Shown here: positions 1-9,674 of the stretch, one piece after another
Layout: each line of letters begins with the position of its first letter
Numbering within the stretch: the first letter of the stretch is position 1
Assembly (NCBI GenBank): GCA_026770575.1
Contig: MU657303.1
Span: 8,408-51,297 of the forward strand
Direction of reading: 5' to 3'
DNA from: Pelagophyceae sp. CCMP2097
Taxonomy: Eukaryota > Sar > Pelagophyceae
Length of the DNA: 42,890 nt
Made by a program: the position numbers and the translations under genes
Notes under the pieces: generated by a model
Told to the model about the DNA's origin: nothing
The model's database searches: none
Seen by the model: only the letters and a program-made list of their open reading frames with translations

Positions 1-114
1 TTTGTCGCGCCGAGCGCGCGGCGGCGGCGCGCGTCGATCGCGCCCGGGCGCGTCGAAAACGGTGCGCTACGGAGCGAGGACGGCCGCCGGGACGGACCCC
101 GCGGCACGCAATAA
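1..114 (+). CDS. possible 3' end of an unidentified gene
   Basis: The first reading frame is open from the window edge to a TAA at 112-114 and gives a short Arg/Gly-rich tail. An AATAAA-like hexamer overlaps the stop (about 110-115), which would fit a transcript end. GC-rich DNA leaves several frames open by chance here, including a second plus-strand frame that runs to 298, so coding is only a suggestion. No family is recognised. Confidence 0.2.
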   Translation, partial: FVAPSARRRRASIAPGRVENGALRSEDGRRDGPRGTQ

Positions 115-152
115 ACGCCGTTCAACCCTCGTATTTTCCAATGTGCAAGGCA

Positions 153-271
153 GTTCTGAACAAGTTCAGAACAGTTCAGAACACCGAGTTCTGAGTTCAG
201 AACAAGGTGTTCTGAACAAGTTCATAACATTTCCTAAAGGCGTATTTGCGTTTTTGAACTCAGTTCTGAAC
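153..271. repeat. cluster of GTTCTGAAC / GTTCAGAAC motifs
   Basis: The nonamer GTTCTGAAC or its reverse complement occurs at 153, 164, 174, 195, 209 and 263, with a partial copy at 188. Spacing is 10-14 bp in the first part. Copies alternate in orientation, so the stretch can form many alternative hairpins. It lies just past the possible gene end at 114. It may be a minisatellite or a cluster of protein-binding sites; the sequence alone does not decide. Confidence 0.75.
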
Positions 272-284
272 TTGTTCAAAAAAA

Positions 285-1000
285 GTGAACCTCCCTAATA
301 GTCCGGCAAAAAAAACGCCACTGCTTGTACCCTCATTTTGTTCTTTCTGTTCCTTCAAGTTGGTTGCAAGCAAGAACGCGCCACGACGAAGCGGCGGGCT
401 TCCGCACTGTCCCGCGCCGCGGCGGCGGTGTCGCGTTCGCTCCGTCATCGCGGCCCAGACGGCGATGTCGAGCGCGGGGCCGAAGCGGCGGCGCAGCGCG
501 TCGACGAATGCGGCTTCGCTTCGTCGTCGCGGCGCCAGTCGCACGCTGCTGCGCCCACTCGCCGGGCGCCGACCGGGGACGCTGCTGCTCCTCTGCTGCG
601 CGACTCTGAGTGACCTGCAGGCTGCGGCGAAGCGCGAGAGCCCCGGGCGAGTCGGGGCGCCACTGCCCGCGAGGAGCCGACGGCCCCGCGACCGCATCGG
701 CGAGGACTCTCCGGCGGCGGACCGCGCGCCGTGTCGACTTGGCGCCAGCGGCGCGGGCGGCGCGCGGCGGTCGCTGCGGACGAGTGGCGAGGCCAGAGCG
801 GCGGGGATTCTCTTCCTCTTCGTCGTCATCGTCGCGTTCTTCGCCGCCTGGGCCACGTTCTGCACGCTCCCGCGCCTCCCCTGCGCCGCGCCGCGCGTGA
901 GGCCGCAAGTCCCCGTGAGGGCCGGCTGAGCCGCGCCAGCAAAGGCCCCGGACGCCCGCGAGCACCCGCGAGGGACCCTAAGCAAGTCGGCCGCCGTCTA
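285..1000. other. GC-rich stretch open in many frames, no gene assigned
   Basis: Long frames are open on both strands here (plus 285-929, minus 985-260 and 965-333) because the DNA is very GC-rich and poor in stops. The minus frame contains a patch of more natural composition near 400-520 (a segment with ALRRRFGPALDIAVWAAM), but no domain is recognised, and no splice pattern supports one frame over the others. I see no RNA gene or mobile element. Confidence 0.3.
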
Positions 1001-1103
1001 AAGCGCCTCGAGGAGGCCTCGGCATGGACATGCAGCCCGCGGGCCTGGACGCTTCTCACGGAATCCGAGGCATTAAGAGCTGCGGGGCCGCGCCGCGAGG
1101 TGG

Positions 1104-3780
1104 TCAGAGCGTGTCGAAGAAGTCGTCTTCCTTCGGCGCGTTCGGTTGCCGCCCCGGCCGCTCCGCGTCGCGGGGCGCGCCGTAGAAGCGGGACCAGGCG
1201 TGCGGTTGCCGCGGCTCGGGCATCTTCTTCTCCTCGTCGCGCCAAAACGCCTTTGGCAGCGCGCCAAAGGCGCCGCGCGCTTTCACGTCGGCGTTTTCGT
1301 CGTAGTCGTCGTAATTCAAAGGGACGTACGACTTCTTCCACGTGATCTGCGGCACGCGGCGCACGTAGCGCCGCGGCTTGCGCGGCGCTTTAATTTCGGG
1401 CAGCTTGAACAGCGCCGCCACGGACGCGCGCCGCGCCAGCATGAGCTCGCGCCGGCTGGAGTGGGGGGCGTCGGGCGCCGCGTCGGCCGCCGCCGCCGCC
1501 TCGGCGCGCGTTGCCGCCGCGCGCGGCGACTTTGCGCGGGCGCCCTCGAGGTGGACTGACCGCTTGAGGCGCTGGTTGGCGAGACACTGCGCCTCGCAGT
1601 CCGCCAGAGCCTCGCGCAGCTCGGCGCGCCGGCGGTCCAAGACGTACTCGTCGCGGCGGAGCATCTGCTCCAACCTCTTCTGGCTCACCGGCGCCGTCGC
1701 CTTGGAGAGGAGGCGCTTGGCAACGAAGGAAAACAGGGGCAGCTTGCCGAGGAAGAAGACGTCGTCGAACTTCTTGGCGGCGCCGAGGACGCCGCGCGCG
1801 GAGCCGCAGCACGTCTCGAGGCTGGCCACGTAGACGATGCCCACGTTCGGGATGAGGAAGACGAAGAAGAAGACGACGTAGGCGTGGACGACGACGACGA
1901 GTCTGGGCGAGCACGTGCTGTTCGCGTTGGGCAGCAACGAGTAAATGGCCCCCGCGAGGCCAAGAAAAAACGACAGAATCGTCAGGAATGCCAGCGGTTG
2001 CCTACGACAGGTCGTCGCTCGAGGAGATGCTCGCTGCCTGGCTCGCGCACGCGAGCGTCGCGCCCGCGGCAAGGCACCGACGGGCAGGGGCGCGGTGCGT
2101 ACCGTGTCCACGACTCTTCAATGGCGGAGAGCGAGCGCATGGCGTGCTCGCCTAGCCGGCGCGCCGTCGACGCCGCGGATCTCAGCGGGGCTCACGCACC
2201 GCGCTCCGAGGCCTGCTCGATGGGGATGACGACGTCGAGCGCGTACGGCACGTCCATGCGATCGTCGTGCTTCTCCGGCGCGCCGGCGTCGCGGCCGCGC
2301 GGGTGGCCCTGGTTCGGCCCGTCGACGCTGTTGCCCCGCGCACGGACAGCGCCGCGCGCGGGCGGCGCGGAGCGGCCGCGCGAGCCCGGCCGCCGCATGG
2401 CGCGCGCGATTTTGGAACGCAAAAACGACGAGAAGAGCTCGGCGCGCGCGCGGTGCCGCAGCGTCGTCGCCTCCATGCCCTCGCCGCGCGAAAACTCTGC
2501 GACGACGGACTTGAGGAGGAAGTACCGGTTCATGCGCAGGAGGACGATCAGCGAGTCCGTCAGGAGTTGCGTCACCAACCACCCCGAGAGGGGCAAAAAC
2601 GGGTGGCCGTGGATGACGATGACGCCCGCGCAGCCCGTGGAGAGGTTGAACTGGCCGTCGATGACGACGCCGATGCCGATGACGACGAGGACGACGCGCG
2701 GGAAGAGCTGCGCCGCGTTCACCAGATGCCGCAGGCCGAGGACGAGGGGCGCCGTCAGCACGGAAAAGGCGGCCTCGATCTCCACCGCGTCGCCGGACAG
2801 GAGCGCGTCGATGATGTGCGGCCGGTTGTCCACAGTGCTGCTCGGCGCGTCGCCCGGGTACGGCGTCCGCGCGCCCGCCGCGCCCGCCGACCCCGAGAGC
2901 AAAATGCCAGACAGCTCCTCGGCCGCGCGCCGCACCCCATGCCGCGCCGCGAACGCAAAGTCCGCCCGCGCACTCGCCAGCCGCCGCGAGATCTAAGGAC
3001 GAGTCGGGGTGGTGGCGCGGTCCGCAGGCGAGGCGGTCCGCGGGCGAGGTGGGCTCACGGCGAGCTCCGCGGCGAGGACACGCGCCGCCGCCTCCTCGAG
3101 CCTGCGCGTATGCGGTCGCTCGCGCCGGGCGGTCGCGGCGGCGCACTTTTCAATGGCGCGGAGTGACTCTTTCTTCTTGCGCTGCTCCTCCTCCAAGACG
3201 TCGTGGTTTTCGTTCTTGAGCAGCTTCGTGATCTCCGCCACCTCGCTCATCGACGCGTCGAGCTCCGCCTTGGCCGCCGACGCCGAGATGAGGCCCAGCT
3301 CGCCCAGCGATCGCTGGTTGCTGCTCGCCTCGTCCTGCGCCGCCAGGGCCACCTGCGGGGGACACCGCATCGCCGGAGGCCGCCCTGGCGGCGCGGAGTC
3401 CTCGCCGGGCACGGCTCACGGTCGTGGCCGAGTGAGCGGCGAGGCGGCTGCGGGCCATGTGTACAATCGTCGTCTGCGCGTGCGCCTTGAGGCCTACGCC
3501 GTGCGTCGCGCGGGCGGTTTCCGTCGCGGCGGCGCAAGGGCGCCGGCAACGCGCGGGGGTCATCGGAGATGGAATATGCGAGCGAGTCGCGCGCCCGCTG
3601 CGCCACTTCGCCCACGGACCGCTCAAACTGCTTCAGCGCCTCGCCGATCTTCTGCTCCTGCTCCCGCCGCGCCGCGTCCAGGTCGCGGCCCATGGCCGCG
3701 ACCTGGCCGCGACCAGTGTGGATCTCGAGGAAAACTTCCACGACTTTGAAAAGTTTTCCGTGAAAATATTTGGTTGCCAC
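1104..3780 (-). CDS. unknown coiled-coil multi-pass membrane protein, six exons
   Basis: A consistent gene model: exons 3780-3551, 3447-3420, 3352-3059, 2992-2200, 2151-2103 and 2001-1104. All five introns (103, 67, 66, 48 and 101 bp) start GT and end AG, phases match at every junction, and the total is 2,292 nt (763 aa plus TGA at 1104). The first 185 residues are charged and coiled-coil-like (segments such as ARREQEQKIGEALKQFERSV and KLLKNENHDVLEEEQRKKK). Exon 4 then has hydrophobic segments near residues 260-340, including PRVVLVVIGIGVVIDG. Exon 6 begins with two more near 467-524 and ends in a charged tail with YDDYDEN. The 28-nt exon 2 and 49-nt exon 5 are microexons; the first donor (GTTGCC) is unusual and least certain. 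I do not recognise the family. The start at 3780 lies at the edge of AT-rich DNA, so a further upstream exon may have been lost. Confidence 0.72.
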
Positions 3781-3910
3781 GCGAAATTAAAATCCACCCT
3801 TATTGATAGTTACCCCAAGCGAGTGCGCTCGTTGCGTGAACTCAAAGGTGCAATCGTCTACCGCTTGTGCCCCCTGTTGCTCCGCAGCTGAGTACACATG
3901 TGTGTCTACT
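3781..3910. other. composition boundary, no gene seen
   Basis: Base composition begins to drop here, from GC-rich host DNA toward the AT-rich island. Weak frames on both strands have no recognisable content. The stretch is the 5' flank of the membrane-protein gene and presumably holds its promoter, but no clear promoter element is visible. Confidence 0.4.
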
Positions 3911-3987
3911 AACAGCCCGAGGTCGCCGGTTCGAATCCGGCATATTGTTTGGAACAGCCCGAGGTCGCCGGTTCGAATCCGGCATAT
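3911..3987 (+). repeat. tandem duplicated tRNA 3'-half-like sequence
   Basis: Two copies, 42 bp apart (from 3911 and 3953), share the run AACAGCCCGAGGTCGCCGG followed by TTCGAATCCGGC. Each holds a perfect T arm: five-base stem GCCGG/CCGGC around the canonical loop TTCGAAT, preceded by a GAGGTC variable-loop-like run. I could not find a matching 5' half or acceptor stem for either copy, so these are tRNA-derived fragments (pseudogenes or a SINE head), not working tRNA genes. The antisense reading gives the common false peptide PDSNRRPRA. Confidence 0.7.
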
Positions 3988-4142
3988 GAAAAAAATAATA
4001 AAAATAATAAAAAATGACATTGTGATGTGGTTTATATACACTTCTGATCCGGCTCCTGGCACTGGGACCGGAATTCCCTTTTGCCAGGATTAACGTCGGT
4101 GTTGAAGATTGTGTACAAACATCACATGGGTCATCCAGGATC

Positions 4143-4189
4143 GGGCCCATCTTCAGTGGGCGGCTCCAGGCCGCCCGTCCGATGGGCCC
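4143..4189. repeat. two-part perfect hairpin
   Basis: GGGCCCATC (4143-4151) pairs with GATGGGCCC (4181-4189), and inside it GGGCGGC (4158-4164) pairs with GCCGCCC (4170-4176) over a five-base loop. It sits between two tRNA-like fragments. It may be part of a non-autonomous element or a structured RNA; nothing more can be said. Confidence 0.65.
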
Positions 4190-4203
4190 TCCAGTTCAAA
4201 TGT

Positions 4204-4245
4204 CTTGCATGAGGTCGCGAGTTCGAGCCCGCTCGTTCACGTTTC
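4204..4245 (+). repeat. degenerate tRNA 3'-half-like fragment
   Basis: The run CTTGCATGAGGTCGCGAG followed by TTCGAGC resembles an anticodon loop (possibly TGC), variable loop and T loop. The T stem does not pair well (mismatches at the second and third pairs), so this is at best a decayed relic. It is the third tRNA-like piece in 350 bp at the left edge of the AT-rich island. Confidence 0.4.
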
Positions 4246-4284
4246 TACTCCGCTTGGCATGCGAATTTGGCTGCTCGTGCTGTA

Positions 4285-4710
4285 CACGCGTCGTACACGT
4301 GAATATTCTTCCCCCCTGAGAGATACCGGACTTTTTTTTAAAAACTAAAATCATTATTTGCCTCTTTACCTTGATTTTGAACCGATTTTGCCTCCGTATT
4401 GCGAAGGTTTGGGCCCGGCTGGCAATCGCAGGACCGCAGGAATCGAAATTCTGGCTATGTGACGGGGTAAGTCCATACGCACTGGGGTGGTATATGACCG
4501 GTCCTATACGATTGCCGCGAGTGGCGCTTCAGACGAGCCAATATAGACGCTCAGATTCTTAGTTTGAGCGTTTTTAACAAACAATTTCTATAGGACCGGG
4601 CATCATGGGACTCAGCGCGACGTCCCCTATCACTCCCAACAGAGCCAAACTCCAACCGACGAACACTCCGATTGTCAGAATGTCCTCGGCGTCATTAGCG
4701 AAACCCCTTG
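4285..4710. mobile_element. mariner-type MITE, left copy
   Basis: From about 4346 to 4710 this matches 26126-26495 in the same orientation. Shared landmarks are TTTGCCTC, CTGGCTATGTGACGGGG, GGGGTGGTATATGACC and GGGACTCAGCGCGACGTCC. The right end, CCCCTTG at 4704-4710, matches the CCCCTTG end of the copy at 25941-26495 and is followed by TA, the target duplication expected for Tc1/mariner-like MITEs. The part 4285-4345 is also weakly similar to the other copy, but a clear left terminus is not found. No coding capacity is seen. Confidence 0.7.
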
Positions 4711-4741
4711 TACTTATTTGATAAAAGATTTTGGTCAAACT
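4711..4741. repeat. left terminal inverted repeat of the PLV
   Basis: The segment containing TTATTTGATAAAAGATTTTG and ending GTCAAACT is repeated in reverse complement at 21438-21468, with differences at two positions (C/A near the outer end, A/G in the middle). It begins directly at the TA next to the MITE end at 4710, so the MITE probably inserted into or beside the viral terminus. Confidence 0.75.
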
Positions 4742-4822
4742 TTTCTAAAAAAATTAAAACGCCATATGTACCTTTTAAAATGATAAAAAAAACTTTTTTT
4801 TGGGATAAAAATGATTACTTAT

Positions 4823-4845
4823 TTGACATATAATATAATATAAAG
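4823..4845 (+). promoter_or_regulatory. AT-rich promoter-like run before the first viral ORF
   Basis: TTGACATATAATATAATATA lies 20-40 bp upstream of the ATG at 4866. It provides a strong TATA-like element. It resembles the (TA)n runs just before the starts at 21362 and 24222, which suggests a shared viral promoter type, but it is only a compositional match. Confidence 0.45.
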
Positions 4846-4865
4846 ACAAAACGGCAAATAAGAAC

Positions 4866-5180
4866 ATGAGTTCAAACGACAATTTAAATATGTTTGCTAT
4901 TAATATGGCGAACAACAACTCAAATTTTGGAATTAACTCGTTTATAACCACTCTACAATTTAAAGAAATGTTCCCGAATGTGCGCACCTCAGGGAATGAG
5001 ATGACCAAGGTTTATAAGAAGAAAGTTGCCGCACAGGCACGTCTTGGTAACTTCTTGCCTACGTTCGGAAGTCAGGTGTTTTCTCCATCTACTGGGCGTT
5101 TCCGTGATTCGACGCGGGTTTTTAAAAAGGGGACTAACGAGATAAAACCGAGTATCATAAAAAAAAAATATCAAACTTAA
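4866..5180 (+). CDS. unknown PLV left-arm ORF 1
   Basis: A 104-residue frame with an Asn-rich start, a middle with an FPNVRTSGNEMTKVYKKK segment, and a C-terminal part reading GTNEIKPSIIKKKYQT. It lies 125 bp inside the left viral terminus with a TATA-like run upstream. After the stop at 5178-5180 a shifted frame continues as a lysine/arginine-rich tail to about 5265 (containing KVSKRRRIS), so the original protein may have been longer by about 30 residues and ended in a basic, nuclear-localisation-like tail. I do not recognise the family. The ATG at 4866 is the first in frame. Confidence 0.5.
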   Translation: MSSNDNLNMFAINMANNNSNFGINSFITTLQFKEMFPNVRTSGNEMTKVYKKKVAAQARLGNFLPTFGSQVFSPSTGRFRDSTRVFKKGTNEIKPSIIKKKYQT

Positions 5181-5297
5181 AGAGAATAAAATTAAAAAAG
5201 AAAAAAATAAACGAGATGATAAGGTTTCGAAACGTCGCAGAATTTCGAACATCATAAAAAAATAACGTGGGTGAAAAAATAAAAGAATAAAAGAAAA

Positions 5298-5744
5298 TTG
5301 GAGAGAGCGAAAAAAATTAATAAGCGCCGCCGCATTATGCGTTTATTCGTGAGTGGCATACGCCGAGGTTATCGAAGCATTCGAACCGGACCGGCTGGAA
5401 TCAGTTTGACCGATATTCAGAGAATAATTAAAGAATTCAAAGGTTTCAATATTCAAGCGACATATGAATCTTATGGCCGGTTTGTCGATTGTTTCAAGGT
5501 TTCGAAAGTTGAACGTATTCCAGAGGGCGGTATGTCATTTAAACGGTTCTGGGATAATTGGGTACATTTTTGGATGATTGACAGTGCCACGCCAATCACT
5601 GACATTTTAGGGGAAATACATATTGTCGTTTTAGATGATATTCTACCTGAATACGAGGAACAGGCGTTTTCTGATGGTATCAGCCACTGTATGTTTGAGC
5701 CTATTAAACTATGGGCACTTAAAAAAATCGAAAACATGATTTAG
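5298..5744 (+). CDS. unknown PLV left-arm ORF 2
   Basis: An uninterrupted 148-residue frame, the best preserved viral ORF in the island. It opens with a basic patch (KKINKRRRIMR), followed by a predicted soluble globular part with FKRFWDNWVHFWMIDSA and an ILGEIHIVVLDDILPEYEE segment. The first 12 or so residues may lie upstream of the true start, since an in-frame ATG follows at 5337. It sits between ORF 1 and the polymerase-helicase remnant on the same strand. No family is recognised; it could be a replication accessory or DNA-binding protein, but that is a guess from position and basic N-terminus only. Confidence 0.5.
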   Translation: MERAKKINKRRRIMRLFVSGIRRGYRSIRTGPAGISLTDIQRIIKEFKGFNIQATYESYGRFVDCFKVSKVERIPEGGMSFKRFWDNWVHFWMIDSATPITDILGEIHIVVLDDILPEYEEQAFSDGISHCMFEPIKLWALKKIENMI

Positions 5745-5759
5745 TTGCCAAATCAAATT

Positions 5760-8157
5760 TACTGAAAATAAATCCTCGAAGCCGTCGGCGCTTGCGAAAT
5801 ACGATCGCATTGTAAAGAAGTGTGTGGGATTTACTACAACGTACGAGAAGGGCGTACCGGAATCTGAACTTCAACATGTTGCGGATACTCTACGGAGTAA
5901 TATTACAATCGAGTTGCCCTTTGAGAAAAAAATTAAGTAAGTACATAGAAATTAAATGCGAAGGGCGTGCCGAGTGTTCGTTTCATTTTATCAACACTCG
6001 AATGAACCACGTTGAAATGCAGCCGGATGTGTATCTCACAGAAACGCACGCCGATTATGTTTGAAACTCAGGATGAATTGAAAGAATTGCATTCTAGTTT
6101 AGTATCAAAAAAATATTGTTTATAAAAGAAAAACGAGCGTGGAATATCTCAAATAAATACACTGGAAAATGTTTATCGCTTTGAAACAACCTATAACGTT
6201 GCGGTGAAAAAATTGAAATAGTGTGGGTAGTGATTCATTTGGTTACGACTTTGATCCGTTAAGTATCGACACCATGATAACACCCGAGTTATCTCGATTT
6301 ATTCAAGCAGGTTGCCAATATAGTTGTTTTGTGGACTTTAAGCCATGCGATGAAATTACTGACATAGACGAATCACAACAACCAGTTAAAAATTTAAATA
6401 TACCGCTAGGGACGACTCGCTACACTGGGACATGACGAAATCTTATACAAATTTTCACAAATGCCAAGAATATGAAAAGTTTCCGAATAAAATCGCGTAT
6501 TTTCGAAAATGTTTAAAGATTGAGGGACTCGGTATGTATTATATTACCGACGTGGTTTTTAGTGACAATAAATTTAAATCGTTGTGTGAAAAATTAAATC
6601 ATCCAGTACAAAATGATTGGATTTAATCGAGTCCTTTTCTTAAATTTCTTCAGAAAAATGGATTTTTTTTAAAAAATATTAGGTGCGTATAGTGTGGGTT
6701 CATTCGATTTTAGGTTTCCGCAGGTGTTGCTTGAAAAAGAAAACGGTGTTTCACACTATGCGAAATGGGCGGGAATTCAGGATGCCGACAATGGCACGGT
6801 GACGTGGTACATAAACGGGACAAATGATCATTTAAAAAATGAAGTCGCGAATTATAACGAACTTAATATTAACCTTGACATAACATATGCCAACCAAGGA
6901 GTTAGTGAAGCAGTGATCCGTTTCATGCGAAAAAATGTGTTTCATCGTTCTCAAATAACTGGTTTTATTCTGGGATACCAAACAATTACTGCGATGGTTC
7001 AACTTATGGAGATGGATTTAAATGATGTTTGTCGTGTGTGTGTTAATGGGGTTTATTTTAAAAAATCTGAAATAATTCCAAAATGATAAAGCCTTTTCGA
7101 CCACAGCCAAAAATGAATTTTAACAACGAAACGAACAAAGGCCGGTGTTATTTGTCTTGTCTGGGTGAATCACGTGAAGAACTAGTAGCCACTGCGCCAT
7201 ATCGCGAAAATAATCAATACGAATTACACACAGGACAAGGCGGTACGGATTAAAACTTATTCGAATTTTATGGATAAATGCTTCGTAAATGTCTGCTATA
7301 TCGTGTTGTCGTGGCGCTTGGTTCGTTTAAAAATGAAGGAGTTCTCAAATGAAGGGCTACGATACGGACGGTGTAATCATCATATGATCGACCGCGATGA
7401 CCCTGAGGCTTTTCGTGAAGTTTTTAAATTTGTAACGTTTTACTGTGGGATGAATGTTCGATGATGACAGTGCACCAACGTAAAAGAATTACGCACAGTA
7501 TCCAAATCCTAAGCATTTATTCTGTGGTGACCTGGGTTACTAACTCTCGTCACCCTGTGAAGAGTTGGATGAATTGAATGTTTCGGCATTTGAACATATC
7601 ATCCATCACAGTGAAAACCATCGGTGTAAGTGACTCGTATTAATGAAAATTAAAACCGAATTACTTGAGTTCATCAAGTTGAAAAATTAAAACAATTTAT
7701 TAATGAATTTTTAATTGATAATTTTACTTAATTAAAAAAAACAGACAGATTTACAAAAATCTTATAATATTGAAGACTATACTTTGGTGTTCATAAGTAA
7801 ATATATTGAAGAATAAGATAAAACGATTAAGGGAAAATTCGAAACGGAAACATATTATATTACGGGGAAAAGTCACACATTATCCAAGGAAGACATTATA
7901 ATAACCAAGGACATCCCAAAAAAGTCGGTTGTGCGTCATGCCTTCACTGTTCATTCAGTTCAAGGGGAATTCGCAGAAAAAATGCTTTACATAGACACAC
8001 GGAGATTATTCTGTAAGCGAATGATATACCTGGCACTCTCACGAGCGCGTACAATTGATCAGATAATGCTAATTATTCCAGAAATTCAAGAACCATGCTC
8101 TGAAATAAATGGTTCTGTCCCAATTTTAGAGCCACTTATAAAAGGCAATTTTTAAAA
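5760..8157 (+). pseudogene. broken viral DNA polymerase-helicase fusion
   Basis: Collinear pieces in changing frames. 5830-6064 contains TRMNHVEMQPDVYL. 6226-6435 has FGYDFDPLSIDT and SCFVDFKPC. 6432-6626 has a polymerase motif A-like TDMTKSYTNF. 6690-7086 has FDFRFPQVL, YAKWAGI and a motif C-like VCVNGVYF in which the expected Asp is Asn. A superfamily 1 helicase follows: a Walker A remnant ELHTGQGGTD cut by a stop at about 7250, then HHMIDRDDPEAFRE (7270-7464), FCGDLGY followed by a stop (about 7520), and the C-terminal motifs HAFTVHSVQGE and MIYLALSRARTIDQIMLI (7931-8155). This polymerase-plus-helicase order is known from virophages and PLVs (TVpol-type); that assignment is from motif memory. 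At least five stops or frameshifts make it non-functional. Confidence 0.75.
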
Positions 8158-8159
8158 AA

Positions 8160-8779
8160 ATAACGTGTAGAAAAACGGGAAATTTTTCTATGGTTCAACA
8201 TCCAATTTAAAAAAAGATTAGAATCCCATGATTCTGCCTCGAATAAATGCATGTCTAAATTAGTAACTTGCGGTGGCGATTATTCAGCGGATGTTTAAAG
8301 TAGAATACTCGCATCAAAAAATAAAATCCAGAAATTACTTGAATTAACGTAATCAGGGCAAATTTTAAATAATCCCTGTGTGAATATGATAGCCCCCTTA
8401 ACTGCGAACTGGCGAATGTCGAAAATATATAACGATTAAACCGCGCGGTTTTTAAATTTATTATCTTATTATACAATTTTTAGGTACAAATTTACATGAT
8501 AGTCTGTTAAGAAACAAATTGACGATATTTTGGAGGTATTGAACAAATTTTACAATATCGTCTTTCTGGACATGTATCACATCCTACAAAACCATCTAAA
8601 CGTGTTTTAGAACATGGATGCTATTTTATCACGTGTTTACAGGAGATAACGTTTCAAAATATAAAAGAATTACGAGAAAGGTTTTTGTTTTTGTTTGGAG
8701 TGTATCAATAAAAATATTCCGAATAATTCTCAAAAGGATAGTTGGGATCAATGGGCTCTTATAAATAGAAAAAAGAAAC
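8160..8779. other. AT-rich viral DNA, no gene seen
   Basis: Frames here are short and AT-rich on both strands. No motif, repeat or RNA fold stood out. It lies just downstream of the helicase stop at about 8155 and probably holds decayed intergenic viral DNA. Confidence 0.4.
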
Positions 8780-9362
8780 GTACAAGGGGAGGTCAACATG
8801 AAAATGCCGCGAATTTTGGCACTTTTACAGCACGTTTGAGAAGTCTTTGAGTGGCTGGACATGTCCGGCCCGACCCAAGGTGCCGGGCTGGAGGCGGATC
8901 TCTCCCGTTTTTTTGAGTATTTCGCGCGCAATCTCGATTTCAGCGTCGCCAAAAGCCGGTTTGATGTGATTCTCCATTGTCTTCGGCTGAGATCCGCCTC
9001 CTTGCCGCTTCTTTGGGGTCGGCTGTGGGCCCTGGCGTCGCCAGAGTCCGGCCTGGTGGCCCATTGAGGTGCCGGATTTGGCCCACAATTTAGGCTATGG
9101 GCTTCATTTTGTAAGTTATTTTTTCACTTAAAACGCCCATGCTAATCCGTAATTACGCGGAAATGGTGTCAAGTTTAACACCGATTTATTCTTGAAAGCG
9201 GCTTCACGGTCGGCGGATCGAGCCCGTAAACAAAACTTCCTTCGTCGGGGACCGCGCCGCCACCAGCCCGCGACGCAGCGACCATAAGTGGCCCATACCT
9301 CGATTGTAGCCCGAGAAATTTGTATCTGAGTGGAATCCGTTTCATGTTAACCTCCCCTTGTA
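8780..9362. mobile_element. GC-richer insert with inverted ends
   Basis: TACAAGGGGAGGTCAACATG at 8780-8799 (plus AAA) is repeated in reverse complement at 9340-9362 with one mismatch (C to T). Between them base composition is much more GC-rich than the surrounding island. Weak frames exist on both strands (plus 8861-9067; minus 9088-8825 and 9390-9175), none recognisable. The simplest reading is a non-autonomous insertion of 583 bp. The ends also look like a Shine-Dalgarno run before an ATG-AAA start, facing inward from each side, so two start regions of bacterial or organellar type are a less likely alternative. Confidence 0.5.
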
Positions 9363-9399
9363 TTCGTTCTAAGAAGTTCCGATCTGACAACCCGAATTT

Positions 9400-9674
9400 T
9401 TATAGACTATATAGATAAGCCAGAAAAAAATCAGTTTAATCAAAGGAAATTGTAATATTTTCTTTTTTAATAATAACACAATTAACATTTTCTTCTCCTC
9501 CTTGGTTTCTTATTTACTACAAACAACTACTTTCTCGCGGCTTATTTTTACAATCTATTCGATTATATGATCTTCAAAATACGGAAATCATTCTTTGTAA
9601 TATTCGACATCATATTGATCCTCTGTATTGTTAAATCTGGACATGTCTATATTTTTGAGACATTGTCATATTCT
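9400..9674. other. AT-rich, no gene seen
   Basis: Very AT-rich with no frame longer than a few dozen codons and no recognisable motif. It precedes the 34-bp palindrome. Confidence 0.4.

Noticed and set aside
2200..2935. Bestrophin-like or known channel identity for the membrane protein
   Set aside because: Hydrophobic segments gave a first impression, but no family signature could be found, so no function is named.
1884..2996. Long plus-strand frame antisense to the membrane-protein gene
   Set aside because: The minus strand has matched splice sites and hydrophobic segments; the plus frame is a GC-rich shadow.
3842..4150. Minus-strand frame with two PDSNRRPRA repeats
   Set aside because: This peptide is the well-known antisense translation of tRNA T arms, not a protein.
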